In this document: positions 8,258-16,832 of the stretch, in pieces
Layout: every line of letters starts with the position of its first letter
How positions within the stretch are numbered: the stretch's first letter is position 1
Assembly (NCBI RefSeq): GCF_003182355.1
Contig: NZ_QGTW01000023.1
Span: 1 to 59,813, forward strand
DNA length: 59,813 nt
Direction: 5' to 3'
Source of the DNA: Cytobacillus oceanisediminis
Lineage (GTDB): Bacteria > Bacillota > Bacilli > Bacillales > Cytobacillaceae
Notes under the pieces: generated by a model
Told to the model about the DNA's origin: nothing
The model's input: only the letters and a program-made list of their open reading frames with translations
Database searches by the model: none
Translations under genes and position numbers: made by a program

Positions 8258-9187
8258 TTATTCGGTTTCGAATTGATATAAAGGAGTACTTAAATAACGC
8301 TCGCCATTACTTGGGATAATTGCCAGCACCTTTTTACCTTTGCCAAGCTCTTTACCAACTTTTAATGCTGCGCAGATGGCTGCACCTGAGGAGATTCCGC
8401 CGAGAATCCCTTCTTCTTTGGCTGTGCGGCGGGCGTATTCAAACGCCTCATCATTTGATATTTGAATGACTTCATCATAAATTTTTGTATCAAGAGTATC
8501 TGGAACAAATCCTGCTCCAATTCCCTGGATTTTATGAGGGCCTGGCTTTCCGCCTGATAGTACAGGTGAATCAGTCGGTTCAACTGCATATATTTTAATG
8601 TTTTCATACTTTTCGCGAAGCACTTTTCCTGCCCCTGTAATCGTTCCGCCCGTTCCAATTCCTGAAATAAATGCATCCAGCTGGTCTCCCATTTGCTCTG
8701 CAATTTCAGGTCCTGTTGTTAAACGGTGAACTTCCGGATTCGCAGGATTTTCAAACTGCTGCGGCATAAAATAGCCATTTTCATTAGCCAGTTCCCGTGC
8801 CTTGCGGATCGCACCATTCATTCCTTCAGGCCCAGGTGTTAGGACAAGGTCGGCACCGTAAGCGCGAAGCAGGTTGCGGCGCTCCATACTCATGGTTTCA
8901 GGCATTACTAAAACTGCCTTATATCCTTTTGCAGCCGCAATCATAGCTAAGCCAATTCCTGTGTTGCCGCTCGTTGGCTCAATAATGGTATCTCCCTGCT
9001 TCAGGTTTCCGCTTTCCTCTGCTGCATTGATCATTGCCAGGGCAATACGGTCTTTTACGCTGCTTCCCGGATTCATGTATTCCAGTTTTAGATAAACATC
9101 TGCACTATTTTCATCTACTAAACGATTTAGTTTCACAATTGGTGTCTGGCCTACAAGGTCTGCGATTGTATTTGCTACGCGTACCAT
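8258..9187 (-). CDS. cysK: Cysteine synthase (O-acetylserine thiol-lyase)
   Basis: PLP enzyme that makes cysteine from O-acetylserine and sulfide; in B. subtilis it also works with the repressor CymR. PLP-binding Lys45 lies in GSSVKDRIAL. The substrate loop TSGNTG is at 72-77, GTGGT binds the phosphate, and SSGAA follows near the C terminus. ATG 9187 is preceded by AAGGAGTGG and gives 309 residues. The gene is flanked by terminators and has its own promoter (9232-9260) with an inverted repeat over the -10 element. Confidence 0.95.
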   Translation of the reverse strand: MVRVANTIADLVGQTPIVKLNRLVDENSADVYLKLEYMNPGSSVKDRIALAMINAAEESGNLKQGDTIIEPTSGNTGIGLAMIAAAKGYKAVLVMPETMSMERRNLLRAYGADLVLTPGPEGMNGAIRKARELANENGYFMPQQFENPANPEVHRLTTGPEIAEQMGDQLDAFISGIGTGGTITGAGKVLREKYENIKIYAVEPTDSPVLSGGKPGPHKIQGIGAGFVPDTLDTKIYDEVIQISNDEAFEYARRTAKEEGILGGISSGAAICAALKVGKELGKGKKVLAIIPSNGERYLSTPLYQFETE

Positions 9188-9217
9188 TTTCCCCACTCCT
9201 TATTTCCGAGTATTTTT

Positions 9218-9260
9218 ATTGGTTTAATACAAATTTACCAATATTTATTGATGATGTCAA
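9218..9260 (-). promoter_or_regulatory. cysK sigma-A promoter with overlapping inverted repeat
   Basis: TTGACA (9255-9260), a 17-bp spacer and TAAATT (9232-9237) on the minus strand. An inverted repeat ATTGGT...ACCAAT (9218-9242) covers the -10 element and the start site. That is a good position for a repressor; CymR is the natural candidate, but I cannot match its full consensus. Confidence 0.7.
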
Positions 9261-9382
9261 TTATTTTAAAACATATATTTGCCTATTTAAAAGAAAATTC
9301 ATACTTTTTTCATCTTGATTAAATTACCCTTAATTATTATTCATACTCACATTATAAAAAAACTTTCTTGTTTTTTATGTAG

Positions 9383-9408
9383 AAAAAAACACGGAAACCT
9401 TCCGTGTT
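9383..9408 (-). terminator. Rho-independent terminator of yacD
   Basis: The minus strand has AACACGGAA, a 3-nt loop, TTCCGTGTT and then a T run, just after the yacD stop. Confidence 0.88.
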
Positions 9409-9416
9409 TTCCATAA

Positions 9417-10295
9417 CTATTGTGCTTCTTCTTCTCCATAAAACCATTCAACATCCGTTTCTTTCCAAAATGGCTTTGCCGAAACCGGGACATCCATTTG
9501 CTCAAGAGCAATCTGGCGTCGGATTAGGTTTTTTACTTCTTTATAGGAATAGCTCTCACCTTTAAGATGCTCATGCAGCTTGACAACTGCAAAGCCCTCT
9601 TCGGTTTTAATCGGCTTACTCCATTCTCCCCGCTTTAGGTTTTTAACCTGCTTAAGGAAGTCTGCTGCTATGTGCTCATCATCTTCACTGATATAACCGG
9701 CATTGCCTCCCTGATTAGCCGTAAATTCATCGATAGAACGTTCCATTGCCAATACAGAAAAGCTGGACCCTTGCTCTAATTCCTTCAAGGTTTGTTCCGC
9801 CTCTTCTTTTGTTTTTACGACAATTTGAGAAATGCGGTATGAGTCAGGCACATTAAATTGGCTGCTGTTTTCCTCATAGTATTGCTTCATTTCTTCTTCT
9901 GAAACAGCCACATCTTTCGTCAAAAGCTCTTCAAGTATCAGATTGTTTTTAATTTGCCTTCTCCACTTATCTTCTGTTGTCTGTTCAGAAATATCGCTTC
10001 CGTACATTGTTTTAACCATTTTCAATTCTCGGTCCACTGCCTGGTCCGAAATGTTAATGCCGTATTTTTTTCCGGCGTTTTCAATAACCTTTTGGTCAAT
10101 CAACTCATTTAAGGTACTTTTCCCATACCTTGCTTCCATTTCACTCAGCCACTCCTGCCGAGTGATCTCATCCTTGCCGACTTTTGCTACTGCTTCCCCA
10201 TTGCTTCCATCATCTCTAAAAAGCAAAAAAGCTAGTGTGACACAATTGAGTAAAACCAGTCCAGCAATAACCATCCATAGGTGTTTATTTTCCAA
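9417..10295 (-). CDS. yacD: YacD: membrane-anchored PrsA-like parvulin peptidyl-prolyl isomerase
   Basis: Probable extracytoplasmic foldase. A single N-terminal membrane segment (about residues 6-26, with no lipobox cysteine in the right context) is followed by a SurA/PrsA-type helical region. A rotamase (PpiC) domain follows near 145-245, with SYRISQIVVKTKEEA and the GGNAGYIS and GFAVVKL segments. TTG 10295 has GGGGGAGG upstream and gives 292 residues, close to B. subtilis YacD (297). It follows hslO as in B. subtilis, with a family A repeat inserted just before the ribosome binding site. Activity as an isomerase is inferred from the fold only. Confidence 0.85.
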   Translation of the reverse strand: MENKHLWMVIAGLVLLNCVTLAFLLFRDDGSNGEAVAKVGKDEITRQEWLSEMEARYGKSTLNELIDQKVIENAGKKYGINISDQAVDRELKMVKTMYGSDISEQTTEDKWRRQIKNNLILEELLTKDVAVSEEEMKQYYEENSSQFNVPDSYRISQIVVKTKEEAEQTLKELEQGSSFSVLAMERSIDEFTANQGGNAGYISEDDEHIAADFLKQVKNLKRGEWSKPIKTEEGFAVVKLHEHLKGESYSYKEVKNLIRRQIALEQMDVPVSAKPFWKETDVEWFYGEEEAQ

Positions 10296-10308
10296 CTGCT
10301 CCTCCCCC

Positions 10309-10438
10309 AAGAAAAGCGTAAGCGCCTAGCTTACCCCCGACAAGCACAAGACGAGCCTCCTGGAAAGGTGTTTTTTACCTTTCTGGGAGGATTGGCTTGT
10401 GACCTCGAGGGGGTAGGCGCTGAGGCTAGACATTGATT
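10309..10438. repeat. Family A palindromic repeat, copy A1
   Basis: Bases 10321-10421 form a nearly complete palindrome of about 100 bp. It starts AGCGCCTA, ends TAGGCGCT, and has GGAAAGGT/ACCTTTC around a T-rich centre. The central hairpin and the phrase CCTCGAGGGGGTAGGCGCT recur in copies A2, A3, A4 and A6. It lies between hslO and yacD. Confidence 0.85.
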
Positions 10439-10462
10439 AAAGTCCATAATCACTTCTTATAA

Positions 10463-11341
10463 TTATTCAGCTTCTTTCTTTAGTTCTTCCAGCTCTTCTT
10501 TTGAATAATGATATTTTTCATTACAGAAATGGCAGGAAGCCTCAGCTTGGCCATCTTCATCAATCATTTCCTGTATTTCATTTTTCCCTAAACTGATGAT
10601 CGCATTGGCAAAACGATCTTTTGAACATGTACATGTAAAGGAAACAGGCATTTTTTCAAGGAATTTCACCTGATCTTTGCCCAAAATGGTTTCCAACAGT
10701 TCTTCTGGCGTCAACCCTTGCTCAATAAGTTTTGAAACAGGGGGAATCTCTTTAAGCCTGTTTTCAATGATTGTAATGGTCTCTTCGTCAGTGCCAGGCA
10801 TTAACTGAAGAATAAATCCACCCGCAGCAAGAATCGTGTTATCAGGGTTAACTAATACACCCACTCCGACTGATGATGGTACCTGTTCAGAAGTTACAAA
10901 GTAGTATGTGAAGTCTTCCCCCAGTTCTCCAGAAATAAGGGGAACTTGTCCTGTGAAATGGTCCCTCATCCCAATATCTTTAACTACTGTTAATGTACCT
11001 TCCGTACCGACCGCACGGCGCACGTCAAGCTTGCCTTGCTCATTAAGGTCAAAGTGTGTTTGCGGATTTGTAACATAACCGCGCACCTCTCCCTTTGCAT
11101 TGCTGTCTACAAGAATAGCGCCAATCGGACCGCCGCCTTCAATTTTGATTGTCAGCTTATTATCACCTTTAAGCATAGCGCCCATCATTACGCCAGCAGT
11201 CATCGCTCTGCCAAGTGCAGCAGAAGCAGTCGGCCAAGTATAATGCCTGCGCTGTCCCTCTCCTACTGTTCCCGTAGTGCGGGCCGCATAGGCACGAACC
11301 TGCCCATTAAATGCAAGTGCTTTTACTAAATAATCGCTCAT
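10463..11341 (-). CDS. hslO: Hsp33 redox-regulated chaperone
   Basis: Holdase that is activated by oxidation when its zinc-bound cysteines form disulfides. It has 292 residues; the zinc/redox switch is CTC (Cys237, Cys239) plus CHFC (Cys270, Cys273) in the C-terminal domain. ATG 11341 (MSDYLVKALA) has AAAGGAGC upstream. The gene follows coaX as in B. subtilis, where both lie in the ftsH region. Confidence 0.95.
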   Translation of the reverse strand: MSDYLVKALAFNGQVRAYAARTTGTVGEGQRRHYTWPTASAALGRAMTAGVMMGAMLKGDNKLTIKIEGGGPIGAILVDSNAKGEVRGYVTNPQTHFDLNEQGKLDVRRAVGTEGTLTVVKDIGMRDHFTGQVPLISGELGEDFTYYFVTSEQVPSSVGVGVLVNPDNTILAAGGFILQLMPGTDEETITIIENRLKEIPPVSKLIEQGLTPEELLETILGKDQVKFLEKMPVSFTCTCSKDRFANAIISLGKNEIQEMIDEDGQAEASCHFCNEKYHYSKEELEELKKEAE

Positions 11342-11355
11342 TTCTTGCTCCTTTC

Positions 11356-11392
11356 CAAAAACCGCCACTTTTTTAACAGCGGCTCTTTTTTA
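11356..11392 (-). terminator. Probable terminator between coaX and hslO
   Basis: The minus strand has GCCGCT, a 9-nt loop, AGTGGC and GGTTTTT. The stem is short and it lies immediately before the hslO ribosome binding site, so it may only attenuate. Confidence 0.5.
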
Positions 11393-11402
11393 AACTAACG
11401 TG

Positions 11403-12185
11403 CTATTTTTTTAGGGTTTCCATATTTCGTTTATAAATAATCTGCAAACCCTTTAAAGTTAAAAATGGATCAACCACATCAATGATTTTCGACTCCTGGG
11501 CAATAAGACTGGCCAGCCCTCCAGTCGCAATGACAGTCGGGCTCTCGGTGCTCTGGTCCTTCATTCTTTTTACTATACCTTCTACCTGACCTACGTAACC
11601 ATATAAGATGCCTGCTTGCATGGCGGCAACTGTATTTTTCCCAACAATATGGTCAGGACGTGCAATTTCAATTCTTGGAAGCTTGGCAGCACGCGAATAA
11701 AGCGCCTCAGTTGAAATTCCTATTCCCGGAGCAATCGCTCCGCCCATATACTGCTTATTTTCATTTATATAACAATAGGTAGTTGCAGTTCCGAAATCAA
11801 CAATTACAAGCGGGCTCCCATATTCATGAATCGCTGCAACTGCATTGACAATGCGGTCTGCACCAACTTCTCTCGGGTTTTCATATTTAATATTCAATCC
11901 TGTTTTTATCCCGGGTCCTACAACAAGGGGCTTAACATGGAAATATTTCTGGCACATTCTTTCAAGTGAAAACATGATTGGCGGCACTACAGAAGAAATA
12001 ATAATGCCGTCTATATCAGAAAAAGAAAGATTTACATGCTCAAACAGAGACTTAATGATCATTCCATATTCATCTTCTGTTTTATTGCGATTGGTTTCGA
12101 TTCTCCAATGATGTTTTAATTCATCATGGTCATAGACACCCAGAACAATGTTCGTATTTCCTACATCAAAAACAAAGATCAACAT
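11403..12185 (-). CDS. coaX: Type III pantothenate kinase
   Basis: First step of coenzyme A synthesis: phosphorylation of pantothenate. Type III enzymes use an ASKHA-fold acetate-kinase-like core. Its signatures are visible: DVGNTN (7-12) at the nucleotide loop, GADRIVN (108-114) and DFGTATT (130-136). ATG 12185 has GTGGTGAG upstream and gives 260 residues. It lies directly after ftsH, as in B. subtilis (yacB). Confidence 0.94.
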   Translation of the reverse strand: MLIFVFDVGNTNIVLGVYDHDELKHHWRIETNRNKTEDEYGMIIKSLFEHVNLSFSDIDGIIISSVVPPIMFSLERMCQKYFHVKPLVVGPGIKTGLNIKYENPREVGADRIVNAVAAIHEYGSPLVIVDFGTATTYCYINENKQYMGGAIAPGIGISTEALYSRAAKLPRIEIARPDHIVGKNTVAAMQAGILYGYVGQVEGIVKRMKDQSTESPTVIATGGLASLIAQESKIIDVVDPFLTLKGLQIIYKRNMETLKK

Positions 12186-12328
12186 TCTCACCACTTTATA
12201 TTTATTTCGCAAAAGCGCAAACGCTTAATTTTATATACACTGCAAACATCATATCATAACTCTTATAGATTCGTGTAATAGGAAATGCCATTTGCCCGGG
12301 CAAGTATGGAAACAAGTATAAAATCCAG

Positions 12329-12355
12329 AAAAAAAAAGCGCCTAAAAGGCGCTTT
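12329..12355 (-). terminator. Rho-independent terminator of ftsH
   Basis: The minus strand has AAAGCGCC, a 5-nt loop, GGCGCTTT and then a T run, 10 bp after the ftsH stop. Confidence 0.9.
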
Positions 12356-12364
12356 CGGCTTTTC

Positions 12365-14356
12365 TTATTTATCCTTACGTTCCTCATCAATCGCAGGAGG
12401 CGTATCCGCTTCTGCAGGGCTTGAACCTTCCCGTGCTTCAGGAATTTCGCCTGATTCAGCAGGATCATCTTTTTTAATGCTGATATTCACTTTAACGTCA
12501 TCAGCACTTTCAATGGCAGCTACTGCACGGTCAGGAAGCCTGCCATGTTCCGATAAATGCTTAATTTGCTCTGCATCAAGCGTTTCGACTTCAAGCAATG
12601 TATTTGCAATCAGATTCAGCTTATCACGGTTTTCTGTTAAGAGCTTTCTCGCTCTTTCATAAGATTCCTTGATGATGCGCTGGATTTCAAGATCGATTTC
12701 ATATGCGATAGCATCTGAATAGTTCTGTTCATTATGGAAGTCACGTCCAAGGAAGACCTGGCCGCCCTGAGACTGTCCGAACTGCAATGGCCCAAGCTTG
12801 TCGCTCATACCAAATTCGGTTACCATACGGCGGGCAATGCCTGTTGCACGCTGGAAGTCATTATGGGCACCTGTACTCACTTCGCCGAACACGATTTCTT
12901 CCGCAACACGTCCGCCAAGCAAGCCGACAATTTTATCAAGAAGCTCCGGCTTAGTCTGGAAGTAGCGGTCTTCTTTCGGAAGCATAACTGCGTATCCGCC
13001 AGCCTGACCACGCGGTACGATTGTAACTTTATGAACCATTTCAGCTTCATCAAGCACTAAACCAATAACTGTATGGCCTGCCTCGTGGAAAGCAACGATG
13101 TTTCTTTCCTTTTTGGAAATGACACGGCTTTTCTTGGCTGGTCCAGCTATTACACGGTCTGTTGCTTCGTCGATATCCTCCATGTCCACTTTCTTCTTAT
13201 TGCGGCGGGCTGCTACAAGTGCTGCCTCGTTCAATAAGTTTTCAAGGTCTGCACCCGAAAATCCAGGTGTACGCATGGCGATGCTCTTTAAGTTAACTGA
13301 CTCATCCAAAGGCTTGTTGCGGGCATGTACTTTAAGCACTGCTTCACGGCCTTTGACATCTGGGCGGTCAACCGTAATCTGTCTGTCAAAACGTCCCGGA
13401 CGCAATAATGCCGGGTCAAGAATATCCGGACGGTTAGTTGCAGCAATGATAATAATTCCTTCATTTGCTCCAAATCCATCCATTTCAACTAGAAGCTGGT
13501 TAAGGGTCTGCTCACGTTCGTCATGTCCGCCGCCAAGGCCGGCACCACGCTGGCGCCCTACAGCATCAATTTCATCGATAAAAATAATACATGGAGCGTT
13601 CTTTTTTGCATTTTCGAATAGGTCACGGACACGGGAAGCACCCACACCTACGAACATTTCAACGAAATCAGAACCGCTTATTGAGAAGAATGGAACGCCT
13701 GCTTCACCGGCTGCTGCCCGTGCAAGCAAGGTTTTACCTGTTCCCGGAGGTCCTACAAGAAGCACCCCCTTAGGAATTCTCGCTCCCAGTTCAGCAAACT
13801 TGCGCGGGTCTTTAAGAAACTCAACGACCTCAACAAGTTCCTGCTTTTCCTCATCGGCTCCTGCTACATCTTTAAAACGCACTTTCTTTTTGCTTTCATC
13901 GTAAAGCTTGGCTTTACTTTTGCCGAAATTCATAACACGGCTTCCTCCGCCCTGCGCCTGGTTCAGCAGGAAGAAGAATAAAATAAAGATAATGATGAAA
14001 GGTATTATTGAAGTAAAGAATGTTACCCAGCCGCTTGTTTCCTTGGCAGGCATTACTTCAACCTCAGAAGTTTGAGCCATTTCATCAATTCGGTCAAGGA
14101 TATTATCATTATTCATGATATAAGTCAGGAAGTATTTTCCTTCCTCATATCCTTCAAGCTGTCCCCGTACTTCAAAGACACCTCTCTCGGGCTGTAATGA
14201 AACTGACGTAATTTTGCCACTTTCTAATTCATCGACAAATTTATTATAAGAGATGTGCTCAGTTGGTTCATTGTTGCCGTTAAAAAAGCTGACAACTCCA
14301 ATAATGACTAAAAATATTAATAAATAAAAGATGGTATTCCGGAAGATCCGATTCAT
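12365..14356 (-). CDS. ftsH: ATP-dependent membrane zinc metalloprotease FtsH
   Basis: Hexameric AAA+ protease of the cytoplasmic membrane that degrades misfolded and regulatory proteins; needed for normal sporulation and stress survival in B. subtilis. Two membrane segments (about 8-24 and 112-132) flank an extracytoplasmic domain. Walker A GPPGTGKT is at 202-209 and Walker B FIDEID at 259-264; the zinc site HEAGH is at 424-428. It has 663 residues with an acidic, proline-rich tail. GGAGGAGGTAAGGG precedes the ATG. The large plus-strand frame over it is a shadow. Confidence 0.97.
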   Translation of the reverse strand: MNRIFRNTIFYLLIFLVIIGVVSFFNGNNEPTEHISYNKFVDELESGKITSVSLQPERGVFEVRGQLEGYEEGKYFLTYIMNNDNILDRIDEMAQTSEVEVMPAKETSGWVTFFTSIIPFIIIFILFFFLLNQAQGGGSRVMNFGKSKAKLYDESKKKVRFKDVAGADEEKQELVEVVEFLKDPRKFAELGARIPKGVLLVGPPGTGKTLLARAAAGEAGVPFFSISGSDFVEMFVGVGASRVRDLFENAKKNAPCIIFIDEIDAVGRQRGAGLGGGHDEREQTLNQLLVEMDGFGANEGIIIIAATNRPDILDPALLRPGRFDRQITVDRPDVKGREAVLKVHARNKPLDESVNLKSIAMRTPGFSGADLENLLNEAALVAARRNKKKVDMEDIDEATDRVIAGPAKKSRVISKKERNIVAFHEAGHTVIGLVLDEAEMVHKVTIVPRGQAGGYAVMLPKEDRYFQTKPELLDKIVGLLGGRVAEEIVFGEVSTGAHNDFQRATGIARRMVTEFGMSDKLGPLQFGQSQGGQVFLGRDFHNEQNYSDAIAYEIDLEIQRIIKESYERARKLLTENRDKLNLIANTLLEVETLDAEQIKHLSEHGRLPDRAVAAIESADDVKVNISIKKDDPAESGEIPEAREGSSPAEADTPPAIDEERKDK

Positions 14357-14389
14357 CCCTTACCTCCTCCCACGGTAAACAAACTATAG

Positions 14390-14417
14390 TGTATAGTATC
14401 ATAGAAAATCGTGCCAA
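14390..14417 (-). promoter_or_regulatory. Possible ftsH promoter (sigma-A)
   Basis: TTGGCA (14412-14417), a 16-bp spacer and TATACA (14390-14395) on the minus strand, about 35 bp before the ftsH start. An overlapping TTGTAT/TACTAT pair is an alternative. Confidence 0.45.
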
Positions 14418-14498
14418 TACAAGGAATTAGACTTTTCAAAAACCGGGTGTTTCTCTTTTCAGTAAAGGGCTTAACTCAGTATCAATCTTATAGTTTAC

Positions 14499-15047
14499 TT
14501 AATCATTATTGCTGTACACCTCTGGCTTAAGGACTCCAATATAAGGAAGATTGCGGTATTTTTCTGCGTAATCCAATCCATAGCCCACTACAAATTCATC
14601 AGGAACGATAAAGCCTACATAATCTGCTTTGATATCTGCTTTTCTGCCTGTCGGCTTATCAAGCAGTGTAACAATCTTAATACTTTTAGCTTTTCTGTAT
14701 CGGAAAAGTTCCACAAGGTAGCTAAGCGTTAAACCGCTGTCGATAATATCTTCAATAATAAGGATATCTCTTCCTTCTACGGATGTATCAAGGTCTTTTA
14801 GGATTTTCACTTCACCTGAAGAAACCATTGCATTGCCGTAGCTTGATACATCCATGAAATCCATCTCAAGGTATGTATCCACGCGCTTCAAAAGATCGCT
14901 CATGAAAGGCATAGCCCCTTTTAGAACTCCAATTGCCAGCGGGAATCGGTCCTTGTATTCTTCAGTAAGTTCAGCAGCAAGGGATTTGATTTTATCCTGC
15001 AGCTCCTCTTCTGAAATTAATACTTTTTCAATATCATTTTTCATCAT
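14499..15047 (-). CDS. hprT: Hypoxanthine-guanine phosphoribosyltransferase
   Basis: Purine salvage enzyme forming IMP/GMP from the base and PRPP. It has 182 residues; the PRPP loop LIIEDIIDSG is at 97-106 and the base-binding segment VGYGLDYAEKYRNLP lies near the C terminus. AGGGGGC precedes the ATG pair at 15047. It sits between tilS and ftsH, the order seen in B. subtilis. Confidence 0.96.
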   Translation of the reverse strand: MMKNDIEKVLISEEELQDKIKSLAAELTEEYKDRFPLAIGVLKGAMPFMSDLLKRVDTYLEMDFMDVSSYGNAMVSSGEVKILKDLDTSVEGRDILIIEDIIDSGLTLSYLVELFRYRKAKSIKIVTLLDKPTGRKADIKADYVGFIVPDEFVVGYGLDYAEKYRNLPYIGVLKPEVYSNND

Positions 15048-15067
15048 TTATTGTGCCCCCTAGAAGA

Positions 15068-16456
15068 TCATTGCTTTATGTATTTTAAATTAATATAACT
15101 AGCACCAGACATATGCTGCATTGAATAATGGGATTTTTTCAAGCCGGGAACCCATAAGATACGGCCATGTGCATCGGTGACAATCGGCCATGTTTCCCTT
15201 TCCTGCAGCGGTATTTTATTATCAATGAAAATGTCCTTAATTTTCTTGGTTCCCTGCATCCCTTTAAGGGTCATGCGGTCTCCGGCACCTCTCGTCCTTA
15301 TAATAAGCGGAAGAGAGAGATCTTCCCTGTCTAATAGCAGGGTATCATTGTTTAGATTTCCATCAGGACAGTCAGTATATTCAAATATAATGGATCCGCC
15401 GTTTGGGAGTTTAATGATTGCAGGTTCGGAGACTTGAAATTCATAGGATTGTACAGGTTCCTTCGGGAATTGGAAATGGCATTTCCGGTAGGAGCGTACA
15501 ATATGTAAATCGTTTGGGAAATTTAGTTTTCCCGATGGATGAGGACTTTTCATTAAGGAAAAAATGCTCTCTATATGAGATGCGGATAAAGATGCAGGTC
15601 TTTCCTTGTAAAGATAGTTTAATATTAGTTGAATACCTCTTCTTTGTAAAGGCATTGGCATTGCCTCAAAAGCATCAATATCCAGGCTAATTTCCTCATC
15701 TGTTTTCTTTTCCATTACTGTATTCATTTCATGGACAGTTAATTCCTGCAGATATGCCTCATCACTTTGCAAATCTTCACTAAATCTTTGAAAATGCTCA
15801 TGCACTTGAGGGTTTTCTTCTCTCAGGAATGGGAGAACCTCTTTTCTGAAGCGGTTTCGGCTGTAAATGCTTTTTTCATTGCTGGGATCCCGCCGTGGTG
15901 TAATCCCCTCTTTAAGGCAATACTGCTCAATTTCGTTTCTGTTCAGGCATAAAAACGGGCGAATGATAAAGCAATCTGCAAATGGGCGCATAAAAGGGAT
16001 TCCTGCTCTAGCTTTCCCGGTACTTCCCCTTGTTAACCGCATTAAAATAGTTTCTACCTGGTCATCTCCATGATGCCCTAATGCAATGTAGTCCACATCA
16101 TGTTTTTCTGCGATTTTTCTAAAAAAGCTGTATCTGCAATCCCTGGCTGCTGCTTGGGAACTCTTTCCCGTCTTCTCTATATACTCTGGTACATCAATTT
16201 GCTCCATTTCAAAAGTGATTTCCCTTTCAGTGCAATAATCCCTGACAAACATGGCGTCTCGGAAAGATTCATCACCTCTAAACATATGATCGACATGTGC
16301 AGCAATTATTTCAATATTAAATTGATGTTTATAGCTCCAAAGGTAATGGAGCAGGGCAATCGAATCGGGGCCGCCTGATACCCCAATTAAGAGCTTCTTT
16401 TTATTTAGTTCAATTTCCTTTCTCTTAAGGAAAGCTCTAACTTTTTCATCGAGCAT
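15068..16456 (-). CDS. tilS: tRNA(Ile)-lysidine synthetase
   Basis: Attaches lysine to C34 of the tRNA-Ile with anticodon CAU, changing its decoding from AUG to AUA; essential in most bacteria. It has 462 residues with the N-type ATP pyrophosphatase loop SGGPDS at 27-32. HVDHMFRGDES and ARDCRYSFF mark the catalytic domain. A C-terminal TilS substrate-binding domain contains RTRGAGDRMTLKGMQGTKKIKDIFID-type sequence, here from about residue 395. It is separated from hprT by about 20 bp. Confidence 0.96.
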   Translation of the reverse strand: MLDEKVRAFLKRKEIELNKKKLLIGVSGGPDSIALLHYLWSYKHQFNIEIIAAHVDHMFRGDESFRDAMFVRDYCTEREITFEMEQIDVPEYIEKTGKSSQAAARDCRYSFFRKIAEKHDVDYIALGHHGDDQVETILMRLTRGSTGKARAGIPFMRPFADCFIIRPFLCLNRNEIEQYCLKEGITPRRDPSNEKSIYSRNRFRKEVLPFLREENPQVHEHFQRFSEDLQSDEAYLQELTVHEMNTVMEKKTDEEISLDIDAFEAMPMPLQRRGIQLILNYLYKERPASLSASHIESIFSLMKSPHPSGKLNFPNDLHIVRSYRKCHFQFPKEPVQSYEFQVSEPAIIKLPNGGSIIFEYTDCPDGNLNNDTLLLDREDLSLPLIIRTRGAGDRMTLKGMQGTKKIKDIFIDNKIPLQERETWPIVTDAHGRILWVPGLKKSHYSMQHMSGASYINLKYIKQ

Positions 16457-16554
16457 AGGCTACTTCCTTATCCATTTTAAAATATATTTTTCTTTACCCT
16501 TGCCACGGGGCATATAATCCTTGTGCATAAAAAAGCATATCATTTTTTCCATAT

Positions 16555-16775
16555 AAAGTGAAACTTCCGTCAGTGAGTGTTTTTCCTCACTGATGAGGCC
16601 CGCATTATGCGGGTCACTCAGACTAAATCGCCACAGGATGTGGCGATTTAGTCTGAGTTCTGCTATCAGGGCTTTTACGGGCCGTTGATCCTTCATCTAG
16701 AATTCTTTTTGCTCTCTCTAGAACTCTCAGGTGAGGGTCTTGCTGCCTGTTAATGCGGGATAAATATCAAAAGTG
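16555..16775. repeat. Family B repeat, copy B1 (fills the tilS-yabT gap)
   Basis: It starts GTGAAACTTCCGTCAG and ends TGCTGCCTGTTAATGCGGGA. The interior has two hairpins: CCCGCATTATGCGGG, and ACTAAATCGCCACA/TGTGGCGATTTAGT (a 14-bp perfect stem). A related copy is at 22403-22670. The rest of the 375-bp gap holds nothing else I recognise. Confidence 0.8.
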
Positions 16776-16832
16776 AATATGTAACCTTTATTTACGGCCC
16801 AGCTCCTAAAAGGTTTCATTTTTCTTAAAAAA

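Noticed and set aside
13098..13904. Long plus-strand open frame of 268 codons
   Set aside because: It lies antisense to the conserved AAA+ core of ftsH, has no ribosome binding site and resembles no protein; it is a codon-bias shadow.
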